Shown one piece after another: positions 56,707 through 64,000 of a stretch of 64,000 nt of DNA. The notes beneath the pieces are model-generated. The model saw only the letters and a program-made list of their open reading frames with translations, searched no databases and was not told the origin of the DNA. Position 1 is the first letter of the stretch; each line of letters starts with the position of its first letter. Source of the DNA: Purshia tridentata (Eukaryota > Streptophyta > Magnoliopsida > Rosales > Rosaceae); assembly GCA_003254885.1 (NCBI GenBank), contig QANT01005711.1:1-64000 (forward strand). The letters run 5' to 3'. The position numbers and the translations under genes are program-made.

Positions 56707-59083
56707 TATCTGAACTGATATGCTGAACTAGATACCAATAAGGTGCTTTGAAACTATAAATTTCAGAAATTCTTTCCCAATATATAAAATACTTAACATT
56801 TTTCAAAAACTACGACTAATAAATCCTTGACACAAAAGTCCATTGAAATCCAATATATTCTCAAACTCAAGCATGAAAACATTTTTGAGTTTCTTTATGT
56901 CTAGCCAAAGGATAAAACCCCAAGTAACTAATTCACTGTACAAATCTAAATCAACACTTATTTAAGAATTCAGAAAGCCAAACTCACGAACCAAATAATA
57001 TTTCTAAATAATTAAATCAAAGCTCAATTAAAACTCACAATATAAATATAAAGTAAATCAAGAAGTTTATAAACAAGTCCACTCACAGAGATAGCCTAGC
57101 TTTGGTCTCCGACTGGATCGTCTCTGGACTCGAGAGTGTCGCCTAACACGAGAATGACAAGACATTAGAATATTGTTCAATTTAAGGTCATAAAAGCAAA
57201 ATGCATGTGTTTAGGCATTACGCTCCACAAATCTATATTTAAATCCCAAACTCACTTACTTTTTCTTCTCAACTTAAAACCCCAATGCTACTAGCTCCTT
57301 TTTTTTGGTAAATTTCCCCAATTAACCTCCATTTTACCTAACTTGACTGAGGGTCATCCAGGTGTCATTTCAACAACCAATAAGTGCCTAATTTCGCCCC
57401 AAACTCACCATTTCTCCGATTTTCTTCAAATTAACTATTCTAAGCCTCAATAAATCGTTCTTAAAGGTGAAAATCACGCCCAATTTCAATTAAATCACCA
57501 TGAACATCTTAGATTTTCTAGAAATCCTGAAATGGACATACGCCCCAACTATCAAACTTCCAATTTCCTCAATATCTTCCAAATTCCTTATTCCAATCTT
57601 CAATTAGAGATTCCTAAATACGGAAATTACCCAAAACACTTCACAATTTATAGTAGATTCCAAAATCAAAGCCAAACTCGAAATGGCATAACCCCACTTT
57701 CCCCAATTTTCCAATTCCTCAAAAATTCCTTTAAATTCCTCAATCTAAATAAGACTAGGAATTTGACCATAATTGATTGTAATTCCTCAAAAATTCCTTT
57801 AAATTCCTCAATCTAACCTTCAATTCATAGTTAGTAGGAGTGATTATTCCCCAAAAATACATTAAACACTCTCCAATTTCTGAAATCTCAAGGGAATCCG
57901 AAATTTGGTTCCAATTTCCTAAATTCTAATTTCTCACATACTCAAAATTAAACCACCAAATTAGAGGGAAATAAAGCCTAAAGTGAGGGGAAGAAAACCC
58001 ACCTAATATAGAGAGAAGGAGCGCTGGAAAATTGGCCAGAAATGGGAGGAAAGGACCGGCGACAATGGTAGCTTCCCAAGCTAGTCTCATGGTGTAGGGG
58101 CTGGGCTGGCTGGAGGAGCGGTTGGGGAGGCTCGTCGGCGGCAAGAGCTGTTGTCGGAGGGGCTGGGTCGGGCGGAGGGGCTGGGTCGGCTGGAAAGGGC
58201 TGGGTGGTCACGCGAAGTGGAGAGGGGAGGAGAAGAAGATAGCCTGGGGGTCTTGGGGGGGTCTGCGCGTGGGGAAGAAATAAGAAGGAGAGAGAGATTT
58301 CTAGAACTTTCTAGAAATTTAGACCCATTTCAATGTAATTACAAGTTTGCCCCTATATTTAAACCTCCGTATTTCTCAAACCGTAGCTCCAAATGATGCA
58401 TGCTACATGTCTACAAACTCGCGGAGTCGAGCTCTACGTAACCATGTCAAAGTCAACTTTGAAATTTGGGTAATTTAAAAAGTCAACTGTGGGTCCCTTG
58501 TCACGTTCATAACTTTCTACCAGTGGCTCTAAACGACCCATGCTGCGTGTCGACAAACTCGTGAGCTCAAGGCCTTCCTAAAGGAACAAAGGTCAAAATT
58601 AAAATCCCACTCAAAGCAAAAGTCAACTGTGGGCCCTATCAAAATTCACTTAGGAAGGTACGGGCCGTTACATCCAATGGATCAGAGGACCGGTCCTATA
58701 GTGGCTTATTTTTTTTGGGCTTTCAGAGGACTGATCCTATGCTTTAGAAGACCGGTTCTACTTGTGATTTTTTGCGATTTTGTGCTTTAAATCTCAATTT
58801 TTTAAAGGTTTTAAAAGGCCTAATTGAATGCCATTTCTTTCCTAATTGCTTTATGTTTTGTTTCCTAGGTTGTTAGGGTTTGTCTCTCATAATAGATTCT
58901 TTTAATCTTAAATCAAGTCAGCTCACTTATCTTATACAATTTGATAGATTGTGTATTCTAGGGTTTAGTGTGTGAGGTTTTTATTGACTCTATGAACATC
59001 CTTTTTGCATAAACACTAATCATATAGGATGGTTCATTGTGCATAAATATAGATAGGTTGAATAGATTGTTTCTTGTGAATCT

Positions 59084-61708
59084 GTTCAATCTATCACATT
59101 CATTCATACATCCTCCATCTTTGGTTGAACTTGAGCATCAAGGTTGAAGCCAAGTTCGTGAGCTCTTGTCTTCAGGGCGTTGGCAAGAAGGTTTCTACTC
59201 AATTCAAGTGATCGAAGAGATACAAGTGGCCTAAGGTTAGTTTTTCTTTTCTAAGAAGGAATCTAGATTAGTTTGGATCGAGCTACTGGTTGTAACTTTT
59301 CCTGTATCATAGTGGACTGTTTATCTAGACTAGGTCCTGCAGTTTTTTCCAGTTGAGGGCTTTCTACTTCAAAATATATATGGGTTCATTGTTTGAATGT
59401 TTAGTTGTTTTATTGATCAATCTATTCAATCTATCACATTCATTCATACATCCTCCATCTTTGGTTGAACTTGAGCATCAAGGTTGAAGCCAAGTTCATG
59501 AGCTCTTTGTCACGCCCCGACCCTCGGGCACGTGAACACCAACTGAACCTGAAAACTGAAACTGTTTCTTGAAGCTGTGGGCCCTTTTTCTGAAACCGTG
59601 AGCCATGAATATAAAATAATTTACTGAAACCATTGTAAGTTACAAAAACATGTTTATAAAAACAAGCTGTAAAACCTTTACATAAAAGTAAGGTGTAAAA
59701 TAAGTTTCTGAAGGACTGCTGGTCCCATTGCCTTGTCTTCTTTCCACTACCTTCTCAACCTGCTCAACCTGTAAAACCGAACCCTGCACCCAACCACAGG
59801 TGCATCGGGTTTAAACACAAACCCGGTAAGCTCACTAGAGCTCGTATGAGTGAAACTACTGTAAACCTCAAATTAAACTCAATTAAAATAATCAGTCACA
59901 ATCCATCTTACCTCAAGCACAGTCAAACCACAACCCAGAAATCATAAACCTTAACTTGATCACCAAATCCTCTAAACCGATCAAATCCACTGTGATCCTT
60001 AATCCCTCAAATATCCTCAATTTAACCTCTAACTGAAAAATCACCTCGAACAATCCACAAGATCCTTGCTTGGAATTCTATTAAATCCTTCAACTAAAAT
60101 TCACTAATCCTCAAATAATAACCACTGATCCTTACTTAGAATCCAACTTAATCCTCGAATAATACCCACCGAATGCTCCAAACTCCCTTAATCATTTAAC
60201 CTTAAATCACCTTTAAATCCTCAGAATTCTCAATCCTAATTCCGTACCCACTTATTAGCAAACAGCAAACAACAAACAAGCAAAGTAATCAAACAAGCAA
60301 CTGAACAGGAAATTAGTTGAACTTAGGTTCACTCACTGTGACCGCGCAAAAAGACCGAACTGCCCTTCGTGTCCTTCGTGGCACCTTTGCACGGATTCCA
60401 AAATCCGACAGCACAACGACATCGGAAATACAAATTCCCGTGCTGAGTACCTGTGAAGACTAGACAAACCAAGCAACAAACAATAGAGTTCACAACAGGT
60501 TCACAACCAACTGAAAAGGGCGGGAACCACCACGCACGGTGGTTGACCGGCCCTGGAAAATACACAAAAGGTCCAAGAAACTCACCCAACCTCACCGGTG
60601 GTCCTACTAGGCTCTGGGGAGGCGGAACGGCATGAGAGGACACCAAACACAACCACCACACACGGCAAAGCCGTGGTGGCCATGGCTGCCCAACCTGCGT
60701 AAAACACAACCACCACTTAAAGCTCAAACTAACCACACAGACTTCAAGAGGACGTCGAGGGGATATAAAACCATACCTCACTTGATGAAAAAGGTGGCTG
60801 GAACCGTCAGAAATTCGCCGGAGAAGCCGAGACCTTTCACGGCTGCAATCCGCCGTCTACAGCGCTCCGATGGACGATCGGAGGACACCACCGTGACGGG
60901 CTCGACGAGACAAAGAAGTCTGGATTGGTGGGAGGTCGCGCCGTTGCTGGAAAAAGGAGATCGCCGACGGTGACGCCGACTGTGCGCAATCGACAACTCA
61001 ATTTCTGGGCTGTTCTGGGCTGAACAGCGGCCAAGGGGAGGAAAAGGAGGGAGAGGTGAGCTCGGCAAGCCGAAGCCCGACCTCAGCCGTCGCCGAATGC
61101 GCCCCCACACGCCGGCGAAAGGGAAGGCTGGAGATGACTCGCGTGAGAGAGAGAAACTTGCGGGAGAGAGGAGAGAGAAAGTGAGGATTTTTCTGGGGTT
61201 TTGGGCTTTTAAAAACGACTTTTTCAAAATTACCAATTTGTCCCTCTCTTCACACGTCCGTAACTTCCAAACCGTAGCTCCGTTCGATGCGTGCTACGTG
61301 TCTATGAACTCGTGAGGACGAGACCTTTTCAACGAACCCAAAGTCAAAGCGAAAAGTCCTTCCGAACGAAAAGTTAACTTTTTGCCCAACTTTAAAAGTC
61401 AAACTTAAAATTCGAAAAACGCCCAAACCGTTTTACTTTTCAAATTAAAATCCCGAAAACCTTTAAAAAGCTTTTCAAAACCACTTTGGAAGGTACGGGG
61501 TGTTACACTCTTGTCTTTAGAGTATTGGCAAGAAGGTCTCTACTCAATTCAAGTGATCGAAGAGATAAAAGTGGCCTGAGGTTAGTTTTTCTTTTCTAGG
61601 AAGGAATCTAGATTAGTTTGGATCGAGTTACTGGTTGTAACTTTTCCTGTATCATAGTGGACTGTTTATCTAGACTAGGTTCTGCAGTTTTTTCCAGTTA
61701 AGGGTTTT
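59084..61708 (+). repeat. 340-base tandem repeat inside LTR L3
   Basis: TTCAATCTATCACATTC occurs at 59084 and 59424, and about 280 further bases match. The second unit is split by A7 and then cut by A8. Units differ at a few bases only. Confidence 0.8.
59508..61507 (-). mobile_element. A7: A-family LTR-like element (short form)
   Basis: Exactly 2.0 kb, perfect target repeat CTCTT (59503-59507, 61508-61512). Triple hairpin near 59785-59850, cassette 60337-60450, GC-rich leader 60780-61130, shared module 61245-61320. No hairpin array. Confidence 0.9.
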
Positions 61709-64000
61709 TGACACGCCCCGACCCTCGGGCACGTGCCTAAACTGCTGAAAACTGCCAACTATTTCCTGTGGGCCCTTTTTCTGAAACTGTGAGCCATGAA
61801 TATAAAATAATTTATATAAAACCAAATGTAAAACCTTTTTCATAAAAATCACAGGGTAAAATAACTTTCTGAAAATAGTGTTGGTCCCACTGCCTCGTCT
61901 TCTCTCCACTGCCTCCTCCGCTCGCTCAACCTGCAAAACCAAACCCTGCACCCAACCACAGGTGCACCGGGTTTACACACAAACCCGGTAAACTCACTAG
62001 AGCCCGTGTGAGTGAAATCTAAACGAAAACCTCAAGTTAATAATTCAATAAATAATCAAACACAATCCTTCTTAAACCTCGAATCACGATCAAACCTCAA
62101 ATCATAAATCATAACCCTTATCCAAATCCTCTAAACCGATCAAATTCACCGTCCCTAAACTGTAATGCCTCAATGATCCTCAATTGATCCCCTAAACTGG
62201 AAACAATCCTTAACTCGGTCACCAATCCTCTAAACCAAACCACTAAATCCTTAATCCCTCAAATATCCTCCATTTAACCTCTAACTGAAGATCACCTCGA
62301 ATTACACCACAAGGTTCTGACTTAGAATCCCACTAAATCCTCAATTAGAATCACTGATACTCCGAAACCTTTACTTAACCTTAAATTCTCAAATGACCTT
62401 TATTACTCAAACCTCGGTAATCAATTCTCACCTAACCCTTTAAATCCAAAGTTTCCCAACACTTCACTGTCACCCCTTGAGATTCCCCAGCTGAAAAGCA
62501 TTTTATAAAGATCTACTGAAAACTCCTTGTAGAAATCCACGTTTAAAATCCATTTGCAAAACTCTTTTTAGAAGACAAATTCCCAATTTATAAAACATGA
62601 ACTGAAAACTCTGATAATCAATAAAACTAATCAAGTTCTCAAAATATCAATTAAGAACTGAAATCTATAATTCACATAGAGGGAAGATAATTATAAAGAA
62701 CATAATTTTCAAAGGAGCGTTTTCCATCTAAGCACCCAAGTAACTTATCCTTCCACTTGCACCGTCGCAACGCCGTCATGCAAGTGGATTTAGTGGCCCT
62801 TGTACCGTCGTAACGCCGTCATACAAGAAGCCAGGATGTCGTACGTGCTTATCCTTCCACCCGCACCGTCGTAACGCCGTCATACGAGTGGATTCGGTGG
62901 CCGTTGTACCGTCGTTTCGCCGTCGTACAACGGGCCAGAATGTCGTACGTGCACGCAGACTGCCCCCAAAGGGCGAGGCATCCCGACACACGGCCCAAAG
63001 CCTATGTGTGTGCCGTGATGGGTCCCAAAGACCTGTATAACCTGAGAAGCTGTACGAATAGCAACTGGGTGCTTTGAAAACAGTACCAATCCGAAAATGA
63101 TATTTCCATTTCAAATCACCGAAAACCATTTTCAAAACCTTTTTGGATATAACAGAAAATCCATCGAAACCAAAACTCGAACTTAATATTAAATCATTTC
63201 TTAAAGAACCAACGTCATCAAAAAGGATAAGTAAAATCAAATCTTTAATTTTATCCGAGAATAAACTGAATTCTCAAATCAGTTTCCAAAACCCAGATCC
63301 ATACGAAATCACCTTAAAAAGCCATAACTTAAAAACCCTCGGGAATCCCAATCCTAACCAAGAGTCTCCACCTGGACTCCTTATCTTCAACCACCACTAA
63401 ATCCTTACTAAAATTTCTCACTGAAGCTCCAAACCTTACTTAATTCTGTAATCTCAAACAATTCTTAAACTATCAGTATTCCAATCCTAATTCCGTAACC
63501 TCCCTTAGCTAGCATACAGCAACCAAAACAAACAAGCATACAAGTAACCAAGTAATTAACTAAACTGAGGATTAAAGGGTCCTGGGTTCACTCACAGTGG
63601 CCAAGCAAAAGACTAAACTGCCCTTCGTGTCCTTCGGGGCTCCTTTACTCGGATTCTAAAATCCGGCAGCATAACGGCATCGGGAATACAATTTCCCAAG
63701 CTGCACGTACCTGTTAAGACCAGACAGTCCAATAACCAAACAAGTTTCACAACATGTTCACAAACAATCCAACAAACAACCGAAACGGCGGGAACCACCC
63801 CGCTCGGGGATTGCCCGGCCCCCGGAAAACACACTCAAAGGGTCCGAGAAACTCACCCAAACTCACCCACAAGCTCGGGTGGTTGGCCCGAGGCCGAAAA
63901 CCAGAGAACGGTCGCTGGAACCGTCACACGCAGCGGGTCCCACAATGGTCAACGGCGGTCAACTGTCAAAAACGAAGATCGTGTTTAGCTAAAACAAACT
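61709..64000 (-). mobile_element. A8: A-family LTR-like element (long form), runs off the window
   Basis: Begins TGACACGCCCCGACCC at 61709. Triple hairpin near 61945-62010, an unusual hairpin array (62744-62951), then the usual two palindromes up to 63033, and the cassette at 63596-63710. The 5' part of the element is beyond the window, so its target repeat cannot be checked. Confidence 0.85.
62744..62951 (-). repeat. Tandem hairpin array of a different type in A8
   Basis: Two 104-base units (62744-62847, 62848-62951). Each holds two inverted repeats around a near-constant 15-17-base loop, CCGTCGTAACGCCGTCA. Stems are CCACTTGCA/TGCAAGTGG, CTTGTA/TACAAG, a 7-of-9 pairing CCACCCGCA/TACGAGTGG, and CCGTTGTAC/GTACAACGG. 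It occupies the place of the usual array. Confidence 0.9.

Larger units (their letters stand above)
50024..58672 (-). mobile_element. B5: B-family LTR-like element containing B6 and B7
   Basis: Right terminus GGTACGGGCCGTTACA is clear at 58672. The left end is blurred because the LTR motif AGAGGACCGATCCTGA and the B terminus are alike there, so the target repeat (TCCTA/TCCAA) is doubtful. B5 sequence is 50024-50413 and 56133-58672, with a hairpin array (56477-56706), 56-nt cassette (57087-57142), GC-rich leader (58020-58260) and two shared modules. Confidence 0.8.
49650..61708 (+). mobile_element. L3: long SIRE-like copia LTR, split by B5 and A7
   Basis: Starts TGTTAATATAAGTTTGTG. LTR segments are 49650-50023, 58673-59507 and 61508-61708. 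Repeated GATCAGAGGACCG-type motifs flank the B5 site. The downstream part (CATTCATACATCCTCCATC, CAAGTGATCGAAGAGATAC, TGTATCATAGTGGACTG) is like SIRE-type leader sequence, with an internal 340-base tandem repeat. Its end is hidden by A8. Confidence 0.7.

Overview
This is plant nuclear DNA, almost certainly from a flowering plant and probably a eudicot; the species cannot be told from the sequence. The evidence is the element set: Ty3/gypsy and Ty1/copia (SIRE/Maximus-type) retrotransposon fossils, a CACTA transposon with TNP2-type and TNPA-type genes, and a PIF/Harbinger transposase. No intact host gene was found. The window reads as a repeat-rich, probably pericentromeric or intergenic block of elements inserted into one another. 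C-to-T wear at CpG sites in some target-site repeats fits long-methylated DNA.

Layout. 1-2237 is the tail and long terminal repeat (LTR) of an Athila-like Ty3 element. An ambiguous base at 2254 marks a switch to a SIRE-like copia fossil with recognisable gag (2255-3829) and no recognisable pol. Its internal region is split by LTR-like element B1 (6095-35758). B1 is itself split by a chromovirus-like Ty3 element, G1 (6499-31484, target repeat CTCAG). G1 carries six insertions: B2, the CACTA element (itself hit by a PIF element), A1, A2, A3 and A4. A5 lies in the right arm of B1. B3 (35793-40565, containing A6) follows, then the SIRE 3' tail and polypurine tract (40571-40759). The nesting is five deep: SIRE > B1 > G1 > CACTA > PIF.

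40760-49649 holds two tandem copies of a ~3.15-kb unit. Each begins with ~335 bases of SIRE LTR and carries two small host-like genes: a two-exon coiled-coil gene (X) and a second unrecognised gene (Y). B4 interrupts the second copy. At 49650 a longer SIRE LTR begins inside an apparent coding stretch of Y and runs to about 61708, split by B5 (containing B6, which contains B7) and A7. A8 begins at 61709 and leaves the window.

Families A (8 near-complete copies and a fragment) and B (7 copies) are the main theme. They are 1.8-3.0 kb without insertions, start TGTAAC and end in CA, and are usually flanked by 5-bp target repeats. None has an internal domain, so solo LTRs of long-LTR Ty3 elements are the simplest reading. 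They carry unexpected organisation: an array of small hairpins shared by both families, a triple hairpin near the A 3' end, a sequence module shared with a third LTR family, and constant-length exon-like cassettes (about 106-117 nt in A, 56 nt in B) between splice-like sites. A8 replaces the usual array with hairpins whose stems vary while the loop stays constant. These modules are the best candidates for something undescribed.

Strand convention: for A and B, + means the TGTAAC end comes first.
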